A stretch of DNA of 64,000 nt from Halobacillus sp. A1 (GTDB taxonomy: Bacteria; Bacillota; Bacilli; Bacillales; Halobacillaceae): contig NZ_JAIZEN010000003.1 of assembly GCF_024189295.1 (NCBI RefSeq), positions 124,001 to 188,000 on the forward strand. Reading direction: 5' to 3'. Numbering within the stretch: the first letter of the stretch is position 1; the number at the start of each line of letters is the position of its first letter. This document shows, piece by piece, positions 55,255-63,948 of this stretch. The position numbers were made by a program, and so were the translations under genes. The notes beneath the pieces are model-generated. The model had not been told where the DNA came from. It saw nothing but the letters and a program-made list of their open reading frames with translations, and did not search any database.

Positions 55255-55470
55255 ATGTTATCTAGCATCGGTATACCAGGATTAATTTTAATTCTTGTCA
55301 TTGCACTAGTGATTTTCGGACCGAAAAAGCTCCCAGAAATAGGAAAAGCTACAGGAGAGACTTTGAGGGAATTCAAAAAATCTGCACGTGATTTGACCGA
55401 AGATGGAAAAGAAGAAGTGTCGGAACCTAAAAATATCATAGACGGTAATAACTCTAGCCAGCAAAAATAA
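55255..55470 (+). CDS. tatA: Twin-arginine translocase subunit TatA (first copy)
   Basis: A 71-residue Tat pore subunit: N-terminal membrane helix (about 5-19), the [15 protein letters not shown] hinge and amphipathic helix (about 20-45), and a charged tail. ATG 55255 follows GGAAGGTGAC. The next gene is a second, very similar tatA. In Gram-positive bacteria one TatA serves as both TatA and TatB. Confidence 0.94.
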   Translation: MLSSIGIPGLILILVIALVIFGPKKLPEIGKATGETLREFKKSARDLTEDGKEEVSEPKNIIDGNNSSQQK

Positions 55471-55493
55471 TCATCATACTGGAGTGTTGAAAC

Positions 55494-55682
55494 ATGCTAT
55501 CGAGTATTGGCGTGCCAGGTCTTTTACTTATATTGATTACCGCTTTAGTCGTTTTCGGTCCCGCTAAACTTCCTGAGATCGGGAAGGCGTTCGGCAGTTC
55601 CTTAAAGGAATTTAAGAAAGCTACTGGTGATTTAATGTCGGATGAGCAGTCCTCTGCTAAAGAAGACAAAAAAGGTAAATAA
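55494..55682 (+). CDS. tatA: Twin-arginine translocase subunit TatA (second copy)
   Basis: A 62-residue TatA. It shares the opening MLSSIG-PGL and [11 protein letters not shown] with the copy 23 bases upstream and diverges in the tail. The tandem pair suggests local duplication; the copies may act as TatA and TatB, or be exchangeable. ATG 55494 is preceded by a GGAG. A long hairpin separates it from tatC. Confidence 0.93.
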   Translation: MLSSIGVPGLLLILITALVVFGPAKLPEIGKAFGSSLKEFKKATGDLMSDEQSSAKEDKKGK

Positions 55683-55716
55683 AGAAGATGTAAGGGGCTT
55701 CCCTTACATCTTCTTT
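55681..55716 (+). terminator. 16-bp hairpin between tatA and tatC
   Basis: Arm 55681-55696 pairs perfectly with arm 55701-55716 around loop GCTT. The right arm ends TTCTTT. It probably lowers tatC expression relative to tatA by partial termination or RNA stabilisation. Confidence 0.75.
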
Positions 55717-55755
55717 ATGTCAGGCCGCTAACTATAGCCTGGGAGGATGTAGATC

Positions 55756-56517
55756 ATGTCAGATAACAGTAATTCCAATCACGACCTGGAAATGAATATA
55801 ACCGATCATTTAACCGAACTGAGAAGACGGATCATTTGGTCGCTTGCATCATTCATCATATTTTTTATCGCAGGGTTCGTCTACATTCGTGAAATCTACA
55901 GCTTTCTTGAATCGGACATCCCTATAAAACTCAGCGTGACAAGCCCTGGTGAAATCATTTGGATTTATTTCACGCTTGCAAGCATTATAGCTCTCATTGG
56001 CTCTCTGCCTATGTTAAGTTTGCAGCTATGGTTATTTATCAAGCCGGCCCTCACTCCAAAAGAAACGAAAGTGTCACTGGCTTACATACCTGCCATATTT
56101 TTGTTGTTTGTGTCCGGGTTAGCTTTCGGTTACACCGTTTTTGTGCAGCTGATTTTACCCTTCTTACTTTCACTGAACGACGGCATGTTCAATGAACTGT
56201 TTACTGTGGAACGTTATTTCCGGTTCGTCTTTAGAGTGACCATTCCGTTTGCTCTACTCTTTGAAATCCCGATATTTGTCATGTTTCTGACAAGCCTCGG
56301 AATTCTGAATCCAGAGCTTCTTGTTAAAATACGAAAATATGCATATTTCGTATTGATCATTATTGGAACGATGATTTCACCGCCGGATTTCATTTTGCAG
56401 ATCGTAGTTGCAATTCCACTCATTATCTTATACGAAGTAAGTATAATCCTTTCCCGTATCGTTTATCGTAAAAAACTTAAAGCGCACAGGGAATTCATGG
56501 AAGACAGTGAAAGCTAG
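55756..56517 (+). CDS. tatC: Twin-arginine translocase subunit TatC
   Basis: The signal-recognising core of the Tat translocase. The 253 residues have the N-terminal HLTELRRRI signature, six membrane helices (about 26, 68, 105, 150, 190 and 208 as starts) and FFxxxFGVT-like loops. ATG 55756 follows CTGGGAGGA. With the Rieske protein QcrA in this window having an RR signal, at least one likely client is known. Confidence 0.96.
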   Translation: MSDNSNSNHDLEMNITDHLTELRRRIIWSLASFIIFFIAGFVYIREIYSFLESDIPIKLSVTSPGEIIWIYFTLASIIALIGSLPMLSLQLWLFIKPALTPKETKVSLAYIPAIFLLFVSGLAFGYTVFVQLILPFLLSLNDGMFNELFTVERYFRFVFRVTIPFALLFEIPIFVMFLTSLGILNPELLVKIRKYAYFVLIIIGTMISPPDFILQIVVAIPLIILYEVSIILSRIVYRKKLKAHREFMEDSES

Positions 56518-56602
56518 ATTTTATCTTGAAAGACTAACTTTTGCTATAACAACGTAAACATGTTAAAACTATACAAAAGAGACTGCAGGGAGGGGATCTG
56601 TA

Positions 56603-56821
56603 GTGAGATCGTTCTACCATTACATGATGAGATACAGGGGCAACAAACAAATAGATGATGAAAGACAGCTGGCGGATTGGATGTTTGAAGATCATAGTTT
56701 TCCTAAACAGGCAAAATCTTATGATGAAATCAGCAGCTATTTGGAGTGGAATGTGCCATTTCCTAATGCGCTTGCAGTATTTGATCGTTTATATGACGCT
56801 TACCAAATCGAAGAAAATTAA
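56603..56821 (+). CDS. YozE family protein (UPF0346)
   Basis: A 72-residue protein with the family pattern SFYHYMMRYRG...DDERQLADWMFEDHSFPKQAKSY and YDAYQ at the end; the fold is a SAM-like helical bundle that may bind DNA, but no function is known. Start GTG 56603 with SD AGGGAGGGG. Single-gene unit between tatC and sbcD, with a terminator. Confidence 0.9.
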   Translation: MRSFYHYMMRYRGNKQIDDERQLADWMFEDHSFPKQAKSYDEISSYLEWNVPFPNALAVFDRLYDAYQIEEN

Positions 56822-56826
56822 CTATG

Positions 56827-56858
56827 AAGATACCTTCTCACAGGTATCTTTTATTTTT
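56827..56858 (+). terminator. Rho-independent terminator after the yozE-like gene
   Basis: AAGATACCT (56827-56835) pairs with AGGTATCTT (56842-56850), followed by TTATTTTTTC. Confidence 0.92.
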
Positions 56859-56885
56859 TCCAGGTGCCATAAAATCTAGTATAAT
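56857..56885 (+). promoter_or_regulatory. Putative promoter of sbcDC
   Basis: TTTCCA (56857-56862), 17 bases, TATAAT (56880-56885), 37 bases before the sbcD start. The -35 is weak, the -10 perfect. Confidence 0.5.
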
Positions 56886-56921
56886 GGTTAGTAAGAGTTT
56901 TATAGAGAAAGTAGGGTATTT

Positions 56922-58076
56922 ATGAGAATTTTACATACAGCCGATTGGCACCTTGGTAAAATCGTCAATAACGTTTATATGACAGATGATCAAGCTTATA
57001 TTCTGGATCAGTTTATAGATATAGTAAAAGACACACAGCCTGATGCAGTAGTGATAGCCGGTGACTTATATGACAGATCCATCCCTCCTAAGCAGGCCGT
57101 TGACTTATTGAATAAAACATTGACTAAGTTAATCAACGATTTACAAATTCCCGTTCTCGCGATTTCTGGGAATCACGACAGCCCAGACAGATTGGAGTTC
57201 GGTGCGCAGCTATTTCGCAAACAAGGGTTTTATTTGGATACGAAGCTATCTAGTAACTACGAACCCGTGACGTTTGAAGACGAATATGGTCCTGTTCACT
57301 TTCATCTAATTCCTTATGTGGAACCCGCAGAAGTCGCTTACATGCTGAAAGATGATTCTATAAAAAGTCATCAGCAGGCAGCGGAGCGGCTGATTGATTT
57401 CATTATGGAGAAATATGATAGAAACGAACGTCATATTTGGGTCGGACATGCCTTCATTGCCGGAGGAATGGAATCTGAATCTGAAGAACGTCTTTCGATG
57501 ATAGGCGGAAGTCCATATGTGGATGCGTCATTGTTTGAAGACTTCTCTTATGTAGCTTTAGGTCATTTACATCAGGCCCAAAGAATCAAGAGAGAAGCCG
57601 TCAGATACAGTGGTTCAATCTTGAAATATTCCTTTTCGGAAGTGAACCATAACAAATCAGTGACTCTTGTAGAATTGAAAGATCGCGATGGTTTCACCTT
57701 CGAACAAATCCCTTTGCTGCCTAAGCGTGACTTTGAAGTGGTAGAGGGCTATTTTGATGATTTGATGTCAGGCGGCAGTGCAAAAAGTGACGAGAACTAT
57801 TTGCACATACGTCTTCTAGATGATGGTCAAATCCTTGATCCAATGGGAAAACTGAGAAAAGTGTACCCTAACATCCTTCATTTGGAGAGGGCCTCTTTCA
57901 CTGCATCAAATCAAAAAGAAAAGGTGCAGCAGCTTCAATCAAGACAGAAACTCAGTCCTCTCGAGTTATTTTCAGCTTTTTACGAAGATATTAAAGGAGA
58001 TGAGCTGCCTGAACAAAGGAAGCAATTGATCCAGACCGCGATAGAAGATGTGCGAGCGGCAGAAAGGGGGAAATAG
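56922..58076 (+). CDS. sbcD: Exonuclease subunit SbcD
   Basis: The Mre11-type nuclease of the SbcCD complex that opens hairpins and processes protein-blocked ends. In 384 residues the five phosphoesterase motifs are ADWHLGK (7-13), GDLYDR, GNHDS, GHAFIAGG and ALGHLH; the capping domain and C-terminal SbcC-binding helices follow. ATG 56922. The stop lies 1 base before sbcC. Confidence 0.96.
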   Translation: MRILHTADWHLGKIVNNVYMTDDQAYILDQFIDIVKDTQPDAVVIAGDLYDRSIPPKQAVDLLNKTLTKLINDLQIPVLAISGNHDSPDRLEFGAQLFRKQGFYLDTKLSSNYEPVTFEDEYGPVHFHLIPYVEPAEVAYMLKDDSIKSHQQAAERLIDFIMEKYDRNERHIWVGHAFIAGGMESESEERLSMIGGSPYVDASLFEDFSYVALGHLHQAQRIKREAVRYSGSILKYSFSEVNHNKSVTLVELKDRDGFTFEQIPLLPKRDFEVVEGYFDDLMSGGSAKSDENYLHIRLLDDGQILDPMGKLRKVYPNILHLERASFTASNQKEKVQQLQSRQKLSPLELFSAFYEDIKGDELPEQRKQLIQTAIEDVRAAERGK

Positions 58077-58077
58077 C

Positions 58078-61000
58078 ATGAAAGCCATCCATTTGACGAT
58101 GAATGCATTTGGCCCATACAAATATAAGCAAGTCGTGGATTTCACACAACTTGGAGAAGAATCTATATTTTTGGTGACCGGCCCTACCGGCGCTGGTAAA
58201 ACTACGATTTTTGATGCGATGTGTTTTGCACTTTACGGAAGAGCAAGCGGAACCGATCGCGACCAGGATACACTGAAGAGTCATTTTGCAAAAGATGACG
58301 AGACAACTTATGTGAATTTCGTTTTTATGCTTCGCGGCAAACAATACCGTATTGAACGGATGCCGAAGCAGTGGAAGAAAAAGGAGCGGGGAGAAGGCTT
58401 GAAAGAAGAGCCGACACGTGCTCAGTTATATTTGATCCAAGACGAAGAAGAACGTCTCCTAGCTTCAAAAATCAAAGAGGTCAATGAAACGATTGAAGAC
58501 CTGCTGCGCCTTGACTATGAGCAATTCAGAAAAATGATTATGATCCCTCAAGGTGAGTTTCGGAAGCTTATATCAGAGAATAGTAAGGAACGAGAAGATA
58601 TTTTACAAAAAATATTTCACACTCATTTCTACTCCCAATTGACTGATCACTTCAAATCTCTAACTAAAAACTTAGAAGAACAAATGAAGCAGTTCGAATG
58701 GAAGCTGGAGCAGGAAACCGAAAAGATTCAATGGGACCGGGAAGAAGAAGTTACGGAAAACACACCTCATAAAATCGTCGAACGGTTGGAACGTACACTC
58801 ACCCATCAAAGGTCTCAAAAAACAACGGAAGAAGAACAGCTTAAAGTTTTAAATAAAGCGACAGAAAAAGCCCAGGAAAATTTTCATCACTCAAAAAACA
58901 TTGAAGATCTATTCGTCGAACAAGCTAAGCTTCGTGAAGAGAAACAATTATTGAATGAAGAACAAAAAACTATGGACCAAATAGATATATCAATCGAACT
59001 GGCAAAGCGCGCTGCAGAAGTCCACCCCTTCAAAAAACAAGTGGATGAACGACAGCAAGAAAAACAGCGTCTAGAGAAACAATTAGAAGCACAAAAGATA
59101 CAAGTGGAACAGTCCGGAAAGAAGTTTGATAGTGCCAAACAGTTGTATGAAAAAGAAAAGTCTAATCAAGAACATAGAGAACGATTAAAAGAAGATATGA
59201 AAAGAAAACAAGAAATGCTTGATCGACTGGGGCAAGTGCTGACACTTGATCAATCGGTGCGTGAATTGGAGAACAAACAGGCAGGCCTTAAAAGGGAACA
59301 GAATGAAATAAATCATCATAAAACATCCAGTCTTGAGGAAAAAGAAAGGCTCAACAAATACGCTTCGATGGAGAGAGAAGTTACGACAACTTTATATGAG
59401 GCAAAAGAAAAAAACACAGAGATCTTTCGACAGCTTGACCACATCAATAAGTTAAGAAACGAATGGAAAAAGCTTCAGACTTTAAGAACGAAGTATCAAA
59501 ATTTAAGGAATGAAACAAGAACGGTTCATACACAAAAAACAGACGCAAAGAAACATTATGATCATGCGATTGAAGAGCTGAAGCAGCACCGTGCTTACCA
59601 TTTAGCTTTAGACCTCTCAGGCGATCAGCCTTGCCCTGTATGTGGGTCAAGCGAGCACCCATCGCTGGCCGAACAGCCTGAAGGTGTCAAATCAAATAAA
59701 GAAATCGATGAGTTGAAGTCGCAGTACGAAATGGCTGCACATAAGTATGAACAAAAATATGAAACAATGACAACGGCGAAAGCAGAAGGTGAGTCTCAAA
59801 AGCAGATCGTAGAAACATTGTGCAAGGAAATCTCTCACCTTAAAGTTGAGGAGCTTACGGATGAATTGATAGAAAAGTATCACCGCAAATCATTAGATGC
59901 TTCTAATGACCAAAAACGCCGGACCGAAGAAGCTGAGAAACAATTAAAGCAAGCTCAAGAAGCGGCTGACCTTCTTAAGAAAGTGGAAGAAAAGCTCCAG
60001 CGATGGCGTGAGCAGGAAGAAGCACTTATAAAACGCTCTCACCAATTGGAGCAGGAAAAGGTTCAAGTCGAAACTGAACTCCATCACCTTAAAAATACGT
60101 ATGCGTTTGAAACATTTGATTCGAAAAGAATGGAAGAGCGTGCGAGCGAAGCTGCAAAAAGGTATGAACGGGTCGTCAATGAATGGGAAAAAATCCAGGA
60201 AGATTATCAAACGTTCCTTGAGCAATACCAGACGTCCATTACAAAAAAAGAAGAAACCAAGCGATACTTTATGGATTCGAAACAAGTTCTCCAGGAAAAA
60301 GAAGAGCAGTTCCACTTGAAGCTTGAACAATTTCAGTTCCAATCGGTCGAACACTATACATCAGCTTTAAAGCCGGCTGATGAAATCCAGCGCATGGAAG
60401 ATCGCATTCAGTCATTTGAAAAGCGCAAGGCAATCGCAGATGAACGGTTACAGGAATTGAATACCAAATTGGCTGACCAGTCGCGCCCGGATCTTGATCA
60501 AGTACTTGAAGTTTGGGAAATGAAAAAAGCAGAAGTCGAAAAGCAACAACAAGTCGTTCACCATTTACAGGTTGTCTGCAGCCAAAACGAGACAGTCGCA
60601 GATACGATGAAAAATCTACTGGCAGAACAAGAGGATTTTTCCCGTCAATATTATGATTTAGCCGAGCTGTCCAACCTGGCAAGAGGGGATAATCCTTTAA
60701 AACTTTCCCTTGAACGATACGTTCTAGCCTCTTATCTGGATGAAATTCTGATTCAAGCCAACATTCGTCTTGATCAAATGAGCGACCACAGATACCAATT
60801 GACCCGCAGTGATGCTGTCGCAAAACGAGGAGCACAAAGCGGTCTGGACTTGGAGGTCATCGATCATCACACTGGTCAAAAACGTTCAGTCCGAACCCTG
60901 TCAGGAGGGGAGGGGTTCAAAGCAAGCTTAAGCCTGGCTTTAGGAATGTCAGACGTGGTGCAGTCTCATGCAGGGGGAGTACAGTTGGAAACGTTATTCA

Positions 61001-61191
61001 TCGACGAAGGTTTCGGCACACTGGATGAGATTTCTCTAGAGCAAGCGATCGGATGCTTAAGAAGTCTTCAGGATGGGAATCGAATGTTAGGTATCATTTC
61101 ACATGTCCCTCAATTGAAGGAAGAGATTCCTGCCAAGCTGCAAATCCACTCAGGCCCGGAAGGATCTACAGTAGAATTCACTTTTCAATGA
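58078..61191 (+). CDS. sbcC: Exonuclease subunit SbcC (Rad50-type ATPase)
   Basis: A 1037-residue SMC-like ATPase: Walker A GPTGAGKTT at 35-43, Q-loop in IPQGEFRKL, two long coiled coils (about 180-510 and 535-860) joined by the zinc hook C519-P-V-C522, the ABC signature LSGGE near 941-945, and Walker B LFIDEGFGTLDE near 978. ATG 58078, SD AAGGGGG. It works with SbcD, the gene just upstream. Confidence 0.96.
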   Translation: MKAIHLTMNAFGPYKYKQVVDFTQLGEESIFLVTGPTGAGKTTIFDAMCFALYGRASGTDRDQDTLKSHFAKDDETTYVNFVFMLRGKQYRIERMPKQWKKKERGEGLKEEPTRAQLYLIQDEEERLLASKIKEVNETIEDLLRLDYEQFRKMIMIPQGEFRKLISENSKEREDILQKIFHTHFYSQLTDHFKSLTKNLEEQMKQFEWKLEQETEKIQWDREEEVTENTPHKIVERLERTLTHQRSQKTTEEEQLKVLNKATEKAQENFHHSKNIEDLFVEQAKLREEKQLLNEEQKTMDQIDISIELAKRAAEVHPFKKQVDERQQEKQRLEKQLEAQKIQVEQSGKKFDSAKQLYEKEKSNQEHRERLKEDMKRKQEMLDRLGQVLTLDQSVRELENKQAGLKREQNEINHHKTSSLEEKERLNKYASMEREVTTTLYEAKEKNTEIFRQLDHINKLRNEWKKLQTLRTKYQNLRNETRTVHTQKTDAKKHYDHAIEELKQHRAYHLALDLSGDQPCPVCGSSEHPSLAEQPEGVKSNKEIDELKSQYEMAAHKYEQKYETMTTAKAEGESQKQIVETLCKEISHLKVEELTDELIEKYHRKSLDASNDQKRRTEEAEKQLKQAQEAADLLKKVEEKLQRWREQEEALIKRSHQLEQEKVQVETELHHLKNTYAFETFDSKRMEERASEAAKRYERVVNEWEKIQEDYQTFLEQYQTSITKKEETKRYFMDSKQVLQEKEEQFHLKLEQFQFQSVEHYTSALKPADEIQRMEDRIQSFEKRKAIADERLQELNTKLADQSRPDLDQVLEVWEMKKAEVEKQQQVVHHLQVVCSQNETVADTMKNLLAEQEDFSRQYYDLAELSNLARGDNPLKLSLERYVLASYLDEILIQANIRLDQMSDHRYQLTRSDAVAKRGAQSGLDLEVIDHHTGQKRSVRTLSGGEGFKASLSLALGMSDVVQSHAGGVQLETLFIDEGFGTLDEISLEQAIGCLRSLQDGNRMLGIISHVPQLKEEIPAKLQIHSGPEGSTVEFTFQ

Positions 61192-61215
61192 TCATTAAAT
61201 AAAGGGGGAATTATT

Positions 61216-61464
61216 ATGTCTACACCACTTTCCATGGAATGGACACTCATAACCGGTGGTAAAGAAAAGCGTGTCAATCCGGACGAAAATTTATTTGAGA
61301 TCACGTTTGAAGGCTACAAGCTGTTTCCGATGAATGAAACGATTGAAATTAAGAGAAATATCCGAGCAGATCAAATCGGTTCAGGGGAAATCAAAGAACT
61401 TTTACTTAAAGATAATACAACTATTTGCAAGTATCGATTAATTTCCCTGCATTCCGTCAATTAA
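61216..61464 (+). CDS. Small conserved protein, probably DUF2584
   Basis: An 82-residue, probably beta-rich cytosolic protein. SMEWTLITGGKEKRVNPDENLFEITFEGYKLFP is a pattern I associate with DUF2584, with fair certainty. Function unknown. SD AAGGGGG precedes ATG 61216, 24 bases after sbcC, so it may be read from the sbcDC transcript. Confidence 0.75.
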   Translation: MSTPLSMEWTLITGGKEKRVNPDENLFEITFEGYKLFPMNETIEIKRNIRADQIGSGEIKELLLKDNTTICKYRLISLHSVN

Positions 61465-61543
61465 ATAAAAAAGCTTATCACACGTCGTGTCACTTCCTGC
61501 GGTTGCCCGGGAAATAAAAACCTAGGAAATAAAGGAGATTGTT

Positions 61544-62215
61544 GTGCAAATATTCATCAATGATTGGGCAGAAATTTTATCTGAAGAGTTGAATAAAACA
61601 TACTATCAAAAGTTGAGAGAGTTTCTAAAAAAAGAATACGCGACTGAACGAGTTTTTCCGCGAATGGAAGATATTTATGCGGCTTTCCATCATACGCCTT
61701 ACGAACAGACAAAAGTTGTGATTATCGGACAGGATCCTTACCATGGCGAAGATCAAGCCCATGGGTTCAGCTTTTCTGTGCAAAAAGGAGTGGACATTCC
61801 TCCCTCTCTTCAAAACATATTCAAAGAGCTGAAAAGCGATACAGGAATAGAGCCGCCAAATCATGGCAATTTGGTATCGTGGGCTGAGCAGGGCGTCCTT
61901 TTACTGAATAGCGTGTTGACGGTACGTGCCCATCAAGCCAATTCCCATCGTAATCAGGGATGGGAAGTATTCACTGATCGAGTGATTGAAGCTCTTAATC
62001 AGAGAGAACGGCCAGCCGTATTTATTTTATGGGGGAAACCCGCACAGCGAAAAGCAGCTTCTGTCGATACGAGTAAACATCTAGTTTTGCAGGCGCCCCA
62101 TCCAAGCCCATTAGCAGCCTACCGTGGTTTTTTCGGGAGTAGACCGTTTTCTAAAGCGAATGAATTCCTTGAAAGCAAAGGACAAGACCTGGTGAACTGG
62201 CGTATCCCCGATTAA
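61544..62215 (+). CDS. ung: Uracil-DNA glycosylase
   Basis: Removes uracil from DNA. The 223 residues have the water-activating motif GQDPYHG at 62-68 (Asp64), the phenylalanine stacking GFSFSV, LLLNSVLTV and the late HPSPLAAYRGFFG (His in the catalytic loop). Start GTG 61544, SD AAAGGAGATTG. It follows the sbcDC group, so DNA-repair genes cluster here. Confidence 0.97.
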   Translation: MQIFINDWAEILSEELNKTYYQKLREFLKKEYATERVFPRMEDIYAAFHHTPYEQTKVVIIGQDPYHGEDQAHGFSFSVQKGVDIPPSLQNIFKELKSDTGIEPPNHGNLVSWAEQGVLLLNSVLTVRAHQANSHRNQGWEVFTDRVIEALNQRERPAVFILWGKPAQRKAASVDTSKHLVLQAPHPSPLAAYRGFFGSRPFSKANEFLESKGQDLVNWRIPD

Positions 62216-62239
62216 ATATCCATAAAGGCAAAGGCCCAT

Positions 62240-62267
62240 ACACCCTTTCTCCATCGAGCATAGGCTA
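62240..62267 (+). promoter_or_regulatory. Candidate SigK promoter
   Basis: AC (62240-62241), 17 bases, CATAGGCTA (62259-62267), an exact fit to the SigK pattern AC-N16/17-CATANNNTA, 29 bases before a YqfQ/VrrA-type gene. The pattern is short, so chance matches are possible. Confidence 0.35.
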
Positions 62268-62295
62268 TGTTATGACGAGTTACGGAGGGGTCTTT

Positions 62296-62817
62296 ATGTA
62301 TCGTAATCAACCATTTTTCGGCCCTGCTAGAAATGTACCAGGCATACAACCTCAACAGTTTCAAAATATGAGAGGAATACTTCCTAATTTTTTAAGCGGG
62401 GGAGGTTCTGCTCCGGGAGCCGGAGGATTCGGACAAATGCCTTTCTTCAGTCCGCAGGCTCAAGTTCCAGCTGCCGGGGCCGGGGGGAATTGGCTTAATC
62501 AAATCCAGGGAGCCTTGAAAGCCATGCAGACTGCAGGTCCGATGATCAAACAGTATGGACCTATGGTGAAAAATATACCTGCTATGATTAATATGATGAA
62601 GCTGATGAACGAATCAGACGATGAAGAAGCTGAAGATGAGGAATCTGAAGAAAGCAGCGGAAGTAAGAAGGAAGAACCTAAAAGAAAACACACAAAAAAG
62701 GTCAATTCTAACCATAAGCAAAGGAAACGGAATAGTCCTGAAAAGGTGGAAAAGAAGAGAGAAAAGCAGAGGGAATCCTCTAATCAAGGAGTGTCGCAGC
62801 CTAAGTTATACATTTAG
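62296..62817 (+). CDS. YqfQ/VrrA-type protein
   Basis: A 173-residue protein in three parts: a Pro/Gly/Gln-rich N-terminus (about 1-65), a helical core with IKQYGPMVKNIPAMINMM (about 85-110) that recalls YqfQ/VrrA-family proteins of Bacillus, and a strongly charged tail, first acidic (DDEEAEDEESEE) then lysine-rich. No signal peptide. ATG 62296 after GGAGGGG. B. anthracis vrrA is known for variable repeats. A SigK-like promoter hints at mother-cell expression (inference). Confidence 0.7.
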   Translation: MYRNQPFFGPARNVPGIQPQQFQNMRGILPNFLSGGGSAPGAGGFGQMPFFSPQAQVPAAGAGGNWLNQIQGALKAMQTAGPMIKQYGPMVKNIPAMINMMKLMNESDDEEAEDEESEESSGSKKEEPKRKHTKKVNSNHKQRKRNSPEKVEKKREKQRESSNQGVSQPKLYI

Positions 62818-62901
62818 GCTGTGCATGTTACTTGATTTTTTCTTTTTTATTAGCAAAAATAGAAGATACGCATTGAACTTATCGATAATGGAGGTTCTCA
62901 T

Positions 62902-63861
62902 ATGAAGCAACAATATAAACAAGCAACGTTCGCTGGAGGGTGTTTCTGGTGCATGGTCGAGCCCTTTGAAGAACGCCCGGGTATCATTTCGGTGAAATCG
63001 GGTTATACGGGAGGTCACACTGACAACCCTACTTATATGTCCGTGATTACGGAAACGACAGGCCACCGTGAAGCGGTTCAAATCGTATATGATCCAAGCA
63101 TATTCCCATATGAGAGGATAGTCGAGATTTTCTGGCAGCAAATCGATCCTACAGATGCTGGCGGTCAGTTTGCCGATCGAGGGGAATCGTATACGACAGC
63201 GATATACTATCATGATGATGAACAGAAAAAGATAGCTGAAGAAAGTAAGAAAAGTATTGAAGCATCTAATAAATTCAAAGGCGAGATCGTAACCGATATT
63301 TTGCCAGCGAAAACTTTTTACGAAGCTGAAGAGAAGCATCAGGAGTACCATAAAAAAAATGCCTATCATTATAAAAGATATAAAAAAGGTTCTGGCCGTG
63401 CAGATTTCATTAAGGATCACTGGCACGTAAATAAGGACCAAAAAGACCTTAAAGAGAAACTGTCTTCCATTCAATATCACGTAACGCAGGAAAACGGCAC
63501 AGAGCGCCCTTTTCAGAATGAATATTATGATCATGAAGGTGAAGGAATTTACGTCGATATTGTATCTAAAGAGCCTTTATTCAGCTCAAAGGACAAGTAT
63601 GACGCAGGCTGTGGATGGCCGAGCTTTACAAAACCGATTGAAAAACAACAAGTGAAAGAAAATGTCGATACCTCGCATGGCATGGTGCGTACAGAAGTGC
63701 GCAGCGATAAAGGAGACTCCCATCTCGGGCATATTTTTGAAGACGGCCCGTCAGATCGAGGAGGAATGCGCTACTGCATTAATTCGGCGGCTCTCGAGTT
63801 TATCCCTAAAGAGCAACTGGATGAGAGAGGTTACGGATTTTTGAACTACTTATTCGATTGA
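62902..63861 (+). CDS. msrAB: Bifunctional peptide methionine sulfoxide reductase MsrA-MsrB
   Basis: Repairs both S and R epimers of oxidised methionine. The 319 residues fuse MsrA (about 1-160, catalytic Cys14 in GCFWC) with MsrB (about 175-319, [11 protein letters not shown] and catalytic Cys292 in [11 protein letters not shown]). B. subtilis has separate msrA and msrB genes, so the fusion differs from it. No signal peptide, so cytosolic. ATG 62902 with GGAGG; terminator follows. Confidence 0.96.
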   Translation: MKQQYKQATFAGGCFWCMVEPFEERPGIISVKSGYTGGHTDNPTYMSVITETTGHREAVQIVYDPSIFPYERIVEIFWQQIDPTDAGGQFADRGESYTTAIYYHDDEQKKIAEESKKSIEASNKFKGEIVTDILPAKTFYEAEEKHQEYHKKNAYHYKRYKKGSGRADFIKDHWHVNKDQKDLKEKLSSIQYHVTQENGTERPFQNEYYDHEGEGIYVDIVSKEPLFSSKDKYDAGCGWPSFTKPIEKQQVKENVDTSHGMVRTEVRSDKGDSHLGHIFEDGPSDRGGMRYCINSAALEFIPKEQLDERGYGFLNYLFD

Positions 63862-63864
63862 GTG

Positions 63865-63896
63865 AAAGCAGGCCGACTTAGTGCCTGCTTTTTTTA
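63865..63896 (+). terminator. Rho-independent terminator after msrAB
   Basis: AAAGCAGGC (63865-63873) pairs with GCCTGCTTT (63883-63891), then more T. Confidence 0.93.
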
Positions 63897-63948
63897 CTTA
63901 GTTGGTTTGGTATACTGTATATATGCCTGACATAAGGAGATGAACGCT

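Noticed and set aside
60269-60835. Reverse-strand open frame of 188 codons in sbcC
   Set aside because: Opposite the coiled coil and lobe of SbcC; typical mirror frame of Glu/Gln/Lys-rich coding sequence.
62806-63534. Reverse-strand open frame of 242 codons
   Set aside because: It lies almost entirely opposite msrAB, which has both catalytic motifs and a good ribosome site; the reverse product is a hydrophobic, cysteine-poor string without family resemblance and without SD.
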